Positions 9,138 to 17,862 are shown, counted from the first letter of the stretch. The stretch is DNA of 64,000 bases from Geothrix sp. PMB-07 (GCF_030758935.1 NZ_CP132333.1:2294992-2358991), one strand, 5' to 3'. The notes: generated from the sequence alone by a model not told the origin. Numbers and translations are program-made.

Positions 9138-10916
9138 ATGTCGAGTCCATCCATGTCGCTGCTTCGCCCTGACCTGTCCGACCTGCCCGCCTACCAGCGG
9201 CCTCCCGAGCCCTCCGGCGGCGTACGCCTGCACATGAACGAACCGGCCCAGGACTGGCCCCGGGAAGCCAAGGAGGCTCTGCTGGCGCGGCTCCGCGACC
9301 TGCCCTTCCACCAGTATCCCGAGCGTCAGGCCGAGCTCACGGAAAGGCTGGGCCGACGCCTGGGGGTACCCGAAGGTGGCCTGCTGCTGGGTCCGTCTTC
9401 TGGGGCGCTGCTGGATCTGGTGGCCATGGCCGGGCTGAGCGCGGGAGACACCGTGGCCATCCCCGAGCCCGGCTTCAGCCTCTACCCCATGTTGGTGCGG
9501 CGCCACGGCGGGCGCGTGCGCCTGGTGCCCCAGGGCACGGGCTTTCCCCTGGAGCCCTGGTTCGCAGCCCTGGATTGCCGACAGATCTGGCTGACGCTGC
9601 CGAACAATCCCACCGGCGCCTGGCTTTCGCCCGAAGAACTGGAGCCCCTGCTGGCGGCCATCGCCGCGCGGCCCAACCCACCCCTGGTGGTGCTGGACGA
9701 GGCCTACGCGGAGTTCGCCCCCGCCACCCACCGCCTGGCCGTGGACCGCTATCCCAACCTGCTCCTGCTGCGCACCTTCAGCAAGGCCCTCGCCTCCGCC
9801 GCCTGGCGCATCGGCTATCTGGTGGGAGATCCCACGCTGGTGGCCAAACTCGCCACGCTGCAGCTGCCCTATTCCCTGCCTTCGGCCAGCCTTGAAGCGC
9901 TGGATGTGGCTTTGGATTTCGCGGCGGATTTCGAGGCGGCCGTGCGCGCCGTGCCCGAGCGCCGCGACCGTTTCGCCACGGCCCTGACCAGCTATCAGGC
10001 TGCACCCAGCGCGGGCAACTTCCTGCACATCTCACCGGATCCCTCCTCAGCCCTTGAAGCCGCGGGCCTGAAGGCCCGCCGCCTGCCCGGCACCGACGCG
10101 GCGCGTGTCACCGTGGGCACCGAAGCTGACACCGCCCATGCGGCTTCGGCCCTGGGCGCCACCCTGCCCCCGCCAGCGCCCCGGCCTCGACGCAGGCTGC
10201 TGGTGCTGGACATCGACGGCGTGCTCATCGACGCGGGCCGCAGCTTCATGGATTCCGTGGCTCGGGCCCTGGCGGAGCTGCGCCCGGCGCTGCCCTGGTC
10301 CGACGACACCTTCCAGGCCTTCAAGCGGCTAGGCGGCTTCAACAATGATTTCCGACTCACGGCAGGGGCCCTGGCCCTGACGGAACGACATGGGGATGTG
10401 GATCTCCGGCCCCTGCTGGAAAGCGCCAGAGGCCGCGGCTTTCCCGAGCTCGAGCCGCGCATGCAGGCGCTCGAGCCCATCGCCCAGGGGGTGGTGCAGA
10501 AGCATTACGCGGACACCATCCACAGTGAGCGGCCCACGGTGACGCTGACGGAGCTCCGCAGCACCGGCTGGGATCTGGCCGTGCTGACGGGCCGTCCTCC
10601 CGACGAGCTGGAATTGGCCTGGCAGGTGCTCGGCTTCAAGTTGCCCGCGGTCTGCGACGCCGCTCCCCACCTGCGCAAACCGGAACCGGCGGGCCTGCTG
10701 CAACTGGCCGATGCCTTCCGCGCCGAGGATATCGTTTTCGCCGGCGACACCATCGATGACGCCCGGTGCCTCCGAGCTGCTGCGGCGCTGCGTCCCGAAC
10801 TGCGGTGGCGCTTCGCGGCCATCGGTCCCGACCGCGCCCACTTCGCCGCGCCCCAGGACCTTTCCTTCGCCGGGCTTCGCGAATGCCTGCCCGTGTTGAC
10901 TCAGGAGCTGCCATGA
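9138..10916 (+). CDS. hisC: Histidinol-phosphate aminotransferase fused to HAD phosphatase domain
   Basis: This 592-residue frame encodes two enzymes. Residues about 1-345 are HisC, a fold-type I PLP aminotransferase converting imidazole acetol phosphate to histidinol phosphate; NNPTGAW, VVLDEAYAEF and TFSKALASAAWRIGY with the PLP lysine at Lys216 are visible. After a Pro/Arg linker, residues about 352-592 form a HAD hydrolase: motif I LVLDIDGVLID (Asp358, Asp360), motif II VLTGRPP, motif III Lys in LRKPEP and motif IV FAGDTIDDA. Since no other histidinol-phosphatase is in the operon, the HAD part is a plausible HolPase (inference). The start is ATG 9138 or 9153. Its stop overlaps hisB (ATGA). 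Confidence 0.9.
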   Translation: MSSPSMSLLRPDLSDLPAYQRPPEPSGGVRLHMNEPAQDWPREAKEALLARLRDLPFHQYPERQAELTERLGRRLGVPEGGLLLGPSSGALLDLVAMAGLSAGDTVAIPEPGFSLYPMLVRRHGGRVRLVPQGTGFPLEPWFAALDCRQIWLTLPNNPTGAWLSPEELEPLLAAIAARPNPPLVVLDEAYAEFAPATHRLAVDRYPNLLLLRTFSKALASAAWRIGYLVGDPTLVAKLATLQLPYSLPSASLEALDVALDFAADFEAAVRAVPERRDRFATALTSYQAAPSAGNFLHISPDPSSALEAAGLKARRLPGTDAARVTVGTEADTAHAASALGATLPPPAPRPRRRLLVLDIDGVLIDAGRSFMDSVARALAELRPALPWSDDTFQAFKRLGGFNNDFRLTAGALALTERHGDVDLRPLLESARGRGFPELEPRMQALEPIAQGVVQKHYADTIHSERPTVTLTELRSTGWDLAVLTGRPPDELELAWQVLGFKLPAVCDAAPHLRKPEPAGLLQLADAFRAEDIVFAGDTIDDARCLRAAAALRPELRWRFAAIGPDRAHFAAPQDLSFAGLRECLPVLTQELP

Positions 10917-11509
10917 GGACCGCCACCATTCAGCGCGCCACCGCGGAAACCGAGGTGAAGCTCAGCCTAGGTCTTGATGGGGGCCCCGATGGGGGCGAAG
11001 CCCGCATTCACACGGGCCTGGGCTACTTCGATCACATGCTCATGCAATTGGCCCGGCACGGCGGCTTCGCGCTCGACGTAGAGGCCACGGGCGATCTGCC
11101 CGTGGACAGCCACCACCTGGTGGAGGATGTGGGCCTCTGCCTGGGCGACGCGCTGAAGCAGGCCCTGGGCGAACGTCGCGGCCTGGTGCGCTTCGCCCAC
11201 GCCTACGTGCCGCTGGACGAGGCCCTCGCCCGGGTGGTGGTGGATCTCTCCGGCCGTCCCTGGTGCGAATTCCACGCCGACCTTCCCCCCATCATTCTCG
11301 GCGATGGGTTCCAGGTGGAGATGGTCCGGGAATTCTTCGTGGCCCTGGCCATGCGCGGTGGCCTCGCCATCCACGCCGATCTGCTGCGCGGCGTGAACAC
11401 CCATCACAAGGTCGAGGCCCTGTTCAAGGCCCTGGCCAAGGCCCTGCGCCAGGCCACGCGCATCGAAGGCAGCGAGCTGCCCTCCACCAAGGGAACCCTC
11501 TCCGCATGA
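10913..11509 (+). CDS. hisB: Imidazoleglycerol-phosphate dehydratase
   Basis: HisB dehydrates imidazole glycerol phosphate to imidazole acetol phosphate using manganese. Two internally repeated metal-binding halves are visible: GLGYFDHMLMQLARHGGF with DSHHLVEDVGLCLG, and LRGVNTHHKVEALFKALAKAL. The 198-residue length is the monofunctional form; there is no N-terminal phosphatase domain as in E. coli HisB. The ATG overlaps the hisC stop and its own stop overlaps the hisH ATG. Confidence 0.96.
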   Translation: MRTATIQRATAETEVKLSLGLDGGPDGGEARIHTGLGYFDHMLMQLARHGGFALDVEATGDLPVDSHHLVEDVGLCLGDALKQALGERRGLVRFAHAYVPLDEALARVVVDLSGRPWCEFHADLPPIILGDGFQVEMVREFFVALAMRGGLAIHADLLRGVNTHHKVEALFKALAKALRQATRIEGSELPSTKGTLSA

Positions 11510-12150
11510 GCGAGACTGACGTCATCACCCTGATCGACTACGACGCCGGCAACCTGGCCTCACTGGAGGGCGCCCTGGATCGCCTGGGCCTGCCCTACCA
11601 GCGGGCCGCCACACCGGATGGCATTGCGCCCGGCGGCCCCATCATCCTGCCGGGCGTGGGCCACTTTGAAGCGGCGCAGCGCTCCCTCCGCGACCGCGGC
11701 TGGTGGCGCCTGCTGCCCACCCTCGTGGCCGAGGGCCGGCCCCTGCTGGGCATCTGCCTGGGCCTTCAACTGCTGGCCGAAGGCAGCGAAGAAGCGCCCC
11801 GCGCCTCGGGGCTCGGCCTCATTCCAGGCCTCGTGCGCCGCCTGGGCCCCGGCGTGAAGGTGCCCCACATGGGCTGGAGCCAGGTGAGCGAACACCACAT
11901 GCATCCCGCGCTGCCGGATCTCGACCGTGCCTGGCTCTACTTCGTCCACAGCTACGCGCTGGAACCCACCGTGGAAACAATCTGTATCGCCGAGCACGGG
12001 CGGCCCTTCGCGGCCATCCAGGCCCGGGGGCTGGTGCTGGGCTTCCAGGCGCACCCGGAGAAATCGGGCGAGGCGGGCCTGTCCATGCTGAAGTCCACGC
12101 TCGCCTGGATGGGCGTGGCGGCGCCCGCACCGGAGGTACCGTGCAACTGA
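11506..12150 (+). CDS. hisH: Imidazole glycerol phosphate synthase, glutaminase subunit
   Basis: HisH is the class I glutamine amidotransferase that feeds ammonia to HisF. The nucleophile elbow GICLGLQLL contains the catalytic Cys, and the His/Glu pair lies in FQAHPEKSGEAG. The N-terminal LIDYDAGNLASLEGAL and ILPGVGHF are typical. The product has 214 residues. ATG 11506 overlaps the hisB stop (ATGA); the hisA GTG start lies inside its last codons. Confidence 0.96.
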   Translation: MSETDVITLIDYDAGNLASLEGALDRLGLPYQRAATPDGIAPGGPIILPGVGHFEAAQRSLRDRGWWRLLPTLVAEGRPLLGICLGLQLLAEGSEEAPRASGLGLIPGLVRRLGPGVKVPHMGWSQVSEHHMHPALPDLDRAWLYFVHSYALEPTVETICIAEHGRPFAAIQARGLVLGFQAHPEKSGEAGLSMLKSTLAWMGVAAPAPEVPCN

Positions 12151-12854
12151 TCCCCAGCCTCGACCTCATGCAGGGCCGCCTCGTGCGGCTGCGCCACGGC
12201 GATCCCAGCCAGGCGACCTTCTACGATCTCGATCCCGAAGCCTGGATCGCCAGCCTCGTCGAGGCTGGGGCCCGCCGCATCCACCTGGTGGATCTGGATG
12301 GCGCCTTCGGCCGCCCGCGCCAAGGCCGCTTCACGGAGTTCCCAGCGCGCTTTCCCCAGGTCCGCTTCCAGGTGGGCGGTGGGTTGCGCGACCGCATGGC
12401 CATTGAGGAGGTGCTGGCCCTGGGTTTCGATGCCGTGGTGGGCACCCTCGCCGTGGAGCAGCCTTCCGCCCTGCGCGGACTGCCCGGCAGCCACCTCATC
12501 GCCGCCCTGGATTTGAAGGGGGATCGCATCGTCACCCGCGGCTGGCAGGCCTCCAGCGAATGCGCGTCGACCGATGTCTTCGAGGCCCTGCTCAGTCTGG
12601 GTTTCCACCGCGCCCTGGTCACCGACGTCAGCCGTGACGGAACGCTGGAAGGCCCTGGGCTCGAGGCCGCCGCCTGGGTGGCCCGCGAGGGTTTCCAGGT
12701 GCAGGCCTCTGGCGGCGTGAAGGCTCTGGCGGATCTCAAGCCCCTGGCCCTCCTCCCCGGCGTGGTGGGCGCCATCAGCGGCAAGGCCCTCATGGAAGGC
12801 TTCATCCCCCTGGATGATCCGCGCACGCGCGCGGCGCTGGAAGGAGTGTCCTGA
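12141..12854 (+). CDS. hisA: ProFAR isomerase (HisA)
   Basis: HisA is the (beta/alpha)8-barrel Amadori isomerase acting on ProFAR. The first strand is IPSLDLMQGRLVRL with the catalytic Asp; the second catalytic Asp lies in LVTDVSRDGTLEGPG; phosphate-binding glycines appear in FQVGGGLRD and VQASGGVKA. I chose GTG 12141 because GGAGG (12132-12136) precedes it at correct spacing and it puts the first strand at the N-terminus. The product has 237 residues. It overlaps the hisH 3' end by 10 bases and its TGA overlaps the hisF ATG by one base. Confidence 0.94.
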   Translation: MQLIPSLDLMQGRLVRLRHGDPSQATFYDLDPEAWIASLVEAGARRIHLVDLDGAFGRPRQGRFTEFPARFPQVRFQVGGGLRDRMAIEEVLALGFDAVVGTLAVEQPSALRGLPGSHLIAALDLKGDRIVTRGWQASSECASTDVFEALLSLGFHRALVTDVSRDGTLEGPGLEAAAWVAREGFQVQASGGVKALADLKPLALLPGVVGAISGKALMEGFIPLDDPRTRAALEGVS

Positions 12855-13606
12855 TGCCTGCCAAGCGCATCATCCCCTGCCTGGATGTGAAGCAGGGCCG
12901 CGTCGTGAAGGGCGTGCAGTTCAAGGATCTCCGCGATCTGGGCAACCCTGTGCAGTTGGCCCGCCGCTACGATGCCGAGGGCGCGGATGAACTGGTGTTC
13001 CTGGACATCGCCGCCTCCATCGAGAACCGCGGCACCCGCGAAGCCTGGGTGCGCGAGGTGGCCCACGAACTCAGCATTCCCTTCACGGTGGGTGGCGGCG
13101 TCTCCCACGTGGAGGATGCCCGCAGTCTGCTGCGTGCCGGTGCCGACAAGGTGGCCGTGAACACCGCGGCCGCGCTGCGCCCCGCCCTGGTGCGCGAACT
13201 GGCCGAGGCCTTCGGCCGCCAGTGCGTGGTGGCGGCGGTGGATGTGAAGCGCGATGCGGCTCTGGGCTGGCGGGTCTACCTGAAGGGCGGCACAGAGCCC
13301 ACGGAGCGCTCGGCCCAGGATTGGCTGTGGGAGCTGAGCGAGCTCGGTGCCGGGGAGATTTTGCTTACGTCCATGGATCGCGACGGCACGGGCGAGGGCT
13401 TCGACATCCCGCTGCTCGACCTCGCTTCCAAGCTGCCCATCCCCCTCATCGCTTCCGGCGGCGCGGGCCGGGAGATCCACTTCCTGGAAGCCCTGGAGCA
13501 CGGCGCCGATGCGGTGCTGGCCGCCACCCTCTTCCATGAAGGCATCCTGTCCATCTCCCAGCTCAAGGCCTACCTGGCCCACAACGACCTTTCCGTACGG
13601 ATCTGA
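12854..13606 (+). CDS. hisF: Imidazole glycerol phosphate synthase, cyclase subunit
   Basis: HisF uses ammonia from HisH to close the imidazole ring, giving IGP and AICAR. The barrel begins RIIPCLDVKQGRVVKGV with the catalytic Asp; the second Asp lies in LTSMDRDGTGEGFD; phosphate loops include FTVGGGVSHVEDA and IASGGAGREIHF. The 250-residue length is normal. It is translationally coupled to hisA (TGATG) and separated from hisIE by one base. Confidence 0.97.
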   Translation: MPAKRIIPCLDVKQGRVVKGVQFKDLRDLGNPVQLARRYDAEGADELVFLDIAASIENRGTREAWVREVAHELSIPFTVGGGVSHVEDARSLLRAGADKVAVNTAAALRPALVRELAEAFGRQCVVAAVDVKRDAALGWRVYLKGGTEPTERSAQDWLWELSELGAGEILLTSMDRDGTGEGFDIPLLDLASKLPIPLIASGGAGREIHFLEALEHGADAVLAATLFHEGILSISQLKAYLAHNDLSVRI

Positions 13607-13607
13607 C

Positions 13608-14231
13608 ATGGATATCAACGCCCTCCGCTTCGGCCCCGACGGCCTCATCCCCGGCATCGTGCAGGACCGCGCCGGCGCGGTGCGCATGATGGCCTGGCTC
13701 AACCGAGAGTCTTTGCAGATCACGCTGGACACCGGCTACGTCACCTTCTGGAGCCGCTCGCGCCAGGCCCTGTGGACCAAGGGCGAAACCTCCGGCCACC
13801 GCCTGAAGCTCGTCCAGATCCGGCCGGACTGCGACGCGGATGCGCTGCTCATCCTGGCCGACGCCGAGGGCCCCAGCTGCCATCGGGGGACCTTGACCTG
13901 CTTCGATGGTGAGCAGATGCCTGCCACCCTGCCCTGGCTGGATCAGCTGGAGACACTGCTGCAATCCCGCAAAGCACAGGCCGATCTGGCGGGCAGCTAC
14001 ACCCAGAAACTCTTCGCCCAGGGCGTGGATCGCATCGCCAAGAAAGTGGTGGAGGAGGCAGGCGAAGTGATCCTGGCCGCCAAGAACGAAGATCGCGAGG
14101 CCTTCCTCGGCGAAGCGGCGGACCTCCTCTTTCACCTGGAGCTGCTGCTCATCGAGCGCGGCGCCTGTCTGCAGGAGGTGGTGGAGGTGCTGCACAGCCG
14201 CCATGCGGAACGCTCGGGAGGAACCGCCTGA
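13608..14231 (+). CDS. hisI: Bifunctional PR-AMP cyclohydrolase / PR-ATP pyrophosphatase
   Basis: This is the fused HisIE enzyme catalysing steps 2 and 3 of histidine synthesis. HisI occupies about residues 1-115: MMAWLNRESLQ, TGYVTFWSRSRQALWTKGETSG and the metal-binding Cys/His set in DCDADALLI and GPSCHRGTLTCF. HisE occupies about residues 118-205: AGSYTQKLF, RIAKKVVEEAGEVILAAK and EAADLLFHLELLL. The product has 207 residues. The stop overlaps the hisZ start by one base. Confidence 0.96.
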   Translation: MDINALRFGPDGLIPGIVQDRAGAVRMMAWLNRESLQITLDTGYVTFWSRSRQALWTKGETSGHRLKLVQIRPDCDADALLILADAEGPSCHRGTLTCFDGEQMPATLPWLDQLETLLQSRKAQADLAGSYTQKLFAQGVDRIAKKVVEEAGEVILAAKNEDREAFLGEAADLLFHLELLLIERGACLQEVVEVLHSRHAERSGGTA

Positions 14232-15199
14232 TGCCCGTCCGCACGCCCCACTTCCCCGACCTGCTCTTCGACTCTGCGGCCCGGCTGCGACGCTGGGAGG
14301 GCGCCCTCATGGGCCTGCTGGAAACCCACGGCTACCGCGAGCTGCACCCTTCCCTGGTGCTGCGCGAAGCCATCCCGGAGGGCTCTCTGCGCTTTTTCGA
14401 CGGGGACGACCTGGTGGCCCTGCGCTGGGATTTCACTGTGTCCCTGGCGGGCCTGCTGGCCCGGCGCTTCACCGAACCACCCCCGCGCGTGGCCTATGCC
14501 GGTGCTGTCTTCCGAAGGCCCGTGCAGCCCTGGGAGGCCGTGGAGCGCTTCGAGGTGGGCTGCGAGCGCATCCAGGCTGAAGGCGAGAGCACGGGCGAAG
14601 CCGACGTGGAACTGGCTCGCCTGCTCATGGCCATTCCCGGCGTACTGGGGCTGAAGAGCGCCATCCTTCACCTGGGCCACGCAGCGCTGGTGCGCCGTCC
14701 GCTGGAGGCGGAAGGGCTTGCGCCGGATCTGGCCGAGGCTGTGGTGGCGGCCCTTTCCCGGCGCGCGCCGCACCGGGTGCGCGAAGCCTTGGCAGGCCAT
14801 CCCGCCGCCGCGCGGCTCTCGGCCCACGCCGAGGCCCTGCTCGCCGAACTGGATGGGCCGCGCACGCTGGAAGCCCTCAAAGCTAGCCCCTATGCGGGTC
14901 TGCTGCAGGAGGAGCGGGAGCACATGGAGCGCGCCCTGCAATCCCTGCTGCCCATCCTGCCGCCCAATCTGGAGCTGCGGGTGGATCTCGCCGACGTGGC
15001 GGGCCTGGGCTTCTACACGGGCCCCACCCTGCGCCTGTGGGCCCCGGGCGCGCAGCAGGAACTGGCCGCCGGTGGCCGCTATGATCGCCTCTTTCCTGGC
15101 CTGGGGCGCCCCTGGCAGGCGGCGGGCTTCTGCGTGCGGCTGTCACGGCTGCTGGACCTGGCCACCACCCGCCCTGACCTTTTTGAGCCACTCCCATGA
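14231..15199 (+). CDS. hisZ: ATP phosphoribosyltransferase regulatory subunit
   Basis: HisZ is a histidyl-tRNA-synthetase paralogue without aminoacylation activity; it assembles with short HisG and confers histidine feedback control. Class II synthetase motifs are recognisable: the motif-2-like ALRWDFTVSLAGLLARRF, VAYAGAVFRRP, and GLGFYTGPTLRLW with GGRYDRLF near the C-terminus. There is no anticodon-binding domain (322 residues against about 420 in HisRS), which separates it from hisS. It lies directly before the short hisG, overlapping it by 4 bases, as expected for the pair. Confidence 0.92.
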   Translation: MPVRTPHFPDLLFDSAARLRRWEGALMGLLETHGYRELHPSLVLREAIPEGSLRFFDGDDLVALRWDFTVSLAGLLARRFTEPPPRVAYAGAVFRRPVQPWEAVERFEVGCERIQAEGESTGEADVELARLLMAIPGVLGLKSAILHLGHAALVRRPLEAEGLAPDLAEAVVAALSRRAPHRVREALAGHPAAARLSAHAEALLAELDGPRTLEALKASPYAGLLQEEREHMERALQSLLPILPPNLELRVDLADVAGLGFYTGPTLRLWAPGAQQELAAGGRYDRLFPGLGRPWQAAGFCVRLSRLLDLATTRPDLFEPLP

Positions 15200-15843
15200 C
15201 GCCAGCCTCTATCCTCATCGCCTTCCCTAAGGGCCGCCTCGGCGACGAGCTGGTACCCAAGCTGGCGGGCACCCCGCTCGCCCTGGACGCCGCCGCCCTC
15301 AAGTCGCGGGTGCTGCGCATCCCCACCGCCACGCCCGGCGTGGCCGCCCTGCTCCTCAAGGGCACGGACCTGCCGCGCTACGTGGCCGCGGGCGTGGCGT
15401 CCCTGGGCATCGTGGGCTCCGACACCCTCGATGAATTGGACATGGACCTGCTGGAGCTGGCGGATCTGGGCTTCGGCGCCTGCCGCCTCTCCCTCTGCGC
15501 TCAGGAAGGCGTCACGCTGGAAGCCCTGCGCGCCAAGCCCCATCTGCGCCTGGCCACCAAGTTCCCCAAGGCCACTGAGGCCTGGCTCAGCCGCGAAGGC
15601 CTTACCGCCGAGCTGGTGCCCCTCAGCAGCAGCGCCGAGCTGGCGCCCCTGCTGGGTCTGGCCGACGCCATCGTGGATCTCGTGCAGACCGGCGGCACCC
15701 TCCGGGCCCATGGCCTGGTGGAGACGGCGGTGCTGGGACACTCCTCGGCCCGCCTCGTGGCGGCCCGCGGCGCCTACCTCAGCGAACCCAGCCGCATCCG
15801 GCCCCTGGCGGAACAGCTGCTGGTGGCGCTGCAATCCAGGTAG
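15196..15843 (+). CDS. hisG: ATP phosphoribosyltransferase, short form
   Basis: HisG starts the pathway by joining ATP and PRPP. The N-terminal LIAFPKGRL, the GIVGSDTLDE hinge, and the PRPP-binding AIVDLVQTGGTLRAHGL are characteristic. At 215 residues it lacks the C-terminal ACT-like regulatory domain of long HisG, so it should need HisZ, encoded just upstream and overlapping (ATGA). It is the last gene of the his operon; no strong terminator was seen after it. Having the committed-step enzyme at the operon end is unusual compared with enteric order. Confidence 0.95.
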   Translation: MTPASILIAFPKGRLGDELVPKLAGTPLALDAAALKSRVLRIPTATPGVAALLLKGTDLPRYVAAGVASLGIVGSDTLDELDMDLLELADLGFGACRLSLCAQEGVTLEALRAKPHLRLATKFPKATEAWLSREGLTAELVPLSSSAELAPLLGLADAIVDLVQTGGTLRAHGLVETAVLGHSSARLVAARGAYLSEPSRIRPLAEQLLVALQSR

Positions 15844-15976
15844 GTCACTTAGGAATCACGGGCTCGGGATTTGATTGTGTACTCGAACCAACTAATCAGC
15901 TTCGTCGAAACAGCGTAGAGGAGGTTCCACCCACCGGAAAGATATCCGCCGCGGCCCTCATGAGGTGCTGTTCATC
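15844..15976. other. Gap after hisG with no recognised gene
   Basis: This stretch has lower GC than the his operon. It holds weak inverted repeats (TGATT near 15872 and AATCA near 15892) and a GAGG purine core just before the remnant that follows. No terminator, RNA gene or promoter could be assigned. Confidence 0.4.
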
Positions 15977-16833
15977 ATGCTGATTCCCATTCGCCCCACC
16001 CTCATCTTTGCCATGATGTTTGCACTCGGGCTATCGGCGCTACCTGTAAGTGCCAATCAGGTTGTTCACCCGAGATCTGGGAAGCTGAAAGCGCCAACAA
16101 ACAGCTTTCTTGGAGCCTCGGGTGAACCTCCACAGTTCAGCAAAGTCTTGCCCCGCCAGTCGAGCATTAATGGTGAAGCGCGTTCTGGAGCCTTGGAACG
16201 GAAAAGATCATCCTCGTGGGTCATTCCTTTGGTTCGATTCTCGGACTGCGGATGGTGAAGGCGCGACCTGAATTCTTTCGCGCCTACGTCGGCACCGGGC
16301 AAGTGGCAGACAGCACGCAGAGCGACGCAGCCGCCTACCAGGGCTTGTTGAAGAAGGCCATAGCCAGCGGCAATCTGAGGGCCCTTGCCGCATTGAAAAG
16401 CATGGGTCAGCCTCCCTACGCTTCGGGGCAGGGATACCGCCTTCAGCGGACCTGGGCCAATCACTTCGAGGGGGCTGACCAGTTCCTGTTTGGCACCATT
16501 GGGCTAACGCTGGTTGCCCCCGGAAATTCGGTGCAGGACATCCATGATTCCGTGGCGGGACAGATGCTGAGCGGGGAGCGCCTTGTCCCGCAAACGACCT
16601 CCCTGACACCCAATGAGCTAGGGCTGGAATTCGCAGTGCCAATCCTCTTCTTCCAGGGAAGGGAAGACTTCACCACGCCAACCTCCCTCTCGGAACACTA
16701 CCTCAACGCCATCAAGGCTCCACGCAAAGCATTCGTCCCCTTGGCAGGAGGTCATTTCACCGTATTCATGAACTCGCACCAATTCCTGGCCGAACTGATC
16801 GCGCGCGTCCTCCCTTTATGCGCGGAGAAATGA
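15977..16833 (+). pseudogene. Broken secreted alpha/beta-hydrolase (proline iminopeptidase-like)
   Basis: A good signal peptide starts at ATG 15977 (MLIPIRPTLIFAMMFALGL, then ALPVSANQ) but its frame runs into unrelated sequence and stops at 16258. The hydrolase body continues in another frame: a nucleophile elbow ILVGHSFGS near 16210, a FRAYVGTGQVADS segment, the acid region LFFQGREDFTTP and the catalytic His in LAGGHFTVF, ending at 16833. The upstream oxyanion HGGPG region and first strands (normally over 100 residues) are missing. An internal deletion plus frameshift is the simplest reading. The downstream half could still be translated from ATG 16216, but it would lack half the fold. Confidence 0.75.
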
Positions 16834-16906
16834 TCCATCCTCGGACAAGCCTTCTTCCTCCAGGATTCCTGCTGTTCGAACGTCACCCCTCCACGGGAGC
16901 CGCCCT

Positions 16907-17758
16907 TCAGCGGAACGCCGATCGATGCTCCAGGGCCCACCGGGTGAAGGAGATGGGTTTCCGTCCCAGCACGCGCTCCACGGTGTCCGTTACCGTGGCC
17001 AAGTGCCCCTCCCGGACCGCCCTCCACAAGGCCACAAGGGCCTCCGCCACAGCCGGAGGCAGCCCCTTGTGGCAGAGCCCTTCAAATGCTTCCCCGTCGC
17101 TGATGGGGTGAAACCGCAGAGGTTTGCCGATGGCTCCGCCGATCCTGGCCGCCATTTCGGCATAGCTGAGCGCCTCGGGACCGGTAATGGGCCACGAGGT
17201 TTGATGCGCTCCGGAGAGCAAGGCTTTGACCGCCATCGCCGCGATGTCGTCATCGTGGATCATGGCGATGCGGCCCTCGCCCGTGCTGGCCCGGATGGCC
17301 CCCTCCGCTTGAATCGAGGACGCCCAGGCGAGGGCGTTGGACATGAAGCCCGCTGGTTGCAGGAAGGTATAGGAAAGCCCCGTAGCGCGGATGGCAGATT
17401 CTCCCTCGGCATGCCAGGCACCCACGGAAGATCCATCCGTCCGATGAACATCGAAGGAGGAGAGCTTCACCAGGCGCTTCACCCCCGCTTCCCGGGCCGC
17501 TTCCGCGGCGAGACCATCCAGCTTTCCCAGCGAGGGCCCCCCGTTCACCAGAAACAGGCCTGCCATGCCCTTGAGCGCCACCGAGAGCGAGGGCCTGTCA
17601 CTCAGATCGCCCTCGGCCACCTCCACCCTATCCCCGAAGCGGGCCCAGGCTTTGTCGCGATCGCGCACGAATACCCGCGGGCGCAGGCCGAGGCCCGCAA
17701 GGCGCTCCACGACGCGGCCTCCGATGTTTCCGGTGGCACCAGTGATGAGATAATTCAT
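16907..17758 (-). CDS. NmrA/SDR-like NAD(P)-binding oxidoreductase
   Basis: The Rossmann glycine motif ITGATGNIGGRV opens the protein; conserved features of atypical SDR/NmrA proteins follow (VFVRDRDKA, AEGDLSD, LVKLSSFDV, LQPAGFMSN, IHDDDIAAMAV). The active-site Tyr of classical SDRs is not evident, fitting the NmrA/quinone-oxidoreductase-like subfamily (QorB type), which senses or reduces NADPH/quinones. The product is 283 residues and cytoplasmic. It is divergent from a TetR regulator across a 157-base AT-rich gap containing a palindrome, so TetR control is likely. The substrate is unknown. Confidence 0.82.
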   Translation of the reverse strand: MNYLITGATGNIGGRVVERLAGLGLRPRVFVRDRDKAWARFGDRVEVAEGDLSDRPSLSVALKGMAGLFLVNGGPSLGKLDGLAAEAAREAGVKRLVKLSSFDVHRTDGSSVGAWHAEGESAIRATGLSYTFLQPAGFMSNALAWASSIQAEGAIRASTGEGRIAMIHDDDIAAMAVKALLSGAHQTSWPITGPEALSYAEMAARIGGAIGKPLRFHPISDGEAFEGLCHKGLPPAVAEALVALWRAVREGHLATVTDTVERVLGRKPISFTRWALEHRSAFR

Positions 17759-17844
17759 GAGGTTCTCCCAGTATCTGTATGTTTGCTCATATATTGAAGT
17801 AGCCTATTTGGATGACTCATAAAGATAAACTCGCATACGAAATG

Positions 17845-17862
17845 ACCACGGATATGCGTGGT
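17845..17862. promoter_or_regulatory. Perfect palindrome in nmrA-tetR divergent gap
   Basis: ACCACG-GATATG-CGTGGT is an exact 6-6-6 inverted repeat midway between the divergent starts (17758 minus, 17916 plus). Position and symmetry fit a dimeric TetR-family operator. A second inverted repeat, TGTTC-TAAG-GAACA (17899-17912), overlaps the tetR Shine-Dalgarno region. Confidence 0.5.

Noticed and set aside
10913-11509. Bifunctional HisB with phosphatase
   Set aside because: The 198-residue protein has only the dehydratase domain; the phosphatase-like domain is on HisC instead.
14231-15199. Histidyl-tRNA synthetase
   Set aside because: It lacks the anticodon-binding domain, is about 100 residues too short, and is next to short-form hisG, which fits HisZ.
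16216-16833. Intact stand-alone hydrolase gene
   Set aside because: It begins inside the nucleophile elbow, has no convincing ribosome binding site, and a matching signal peptide lies upstream in another frame, so it is treated as part of a pseudogene.
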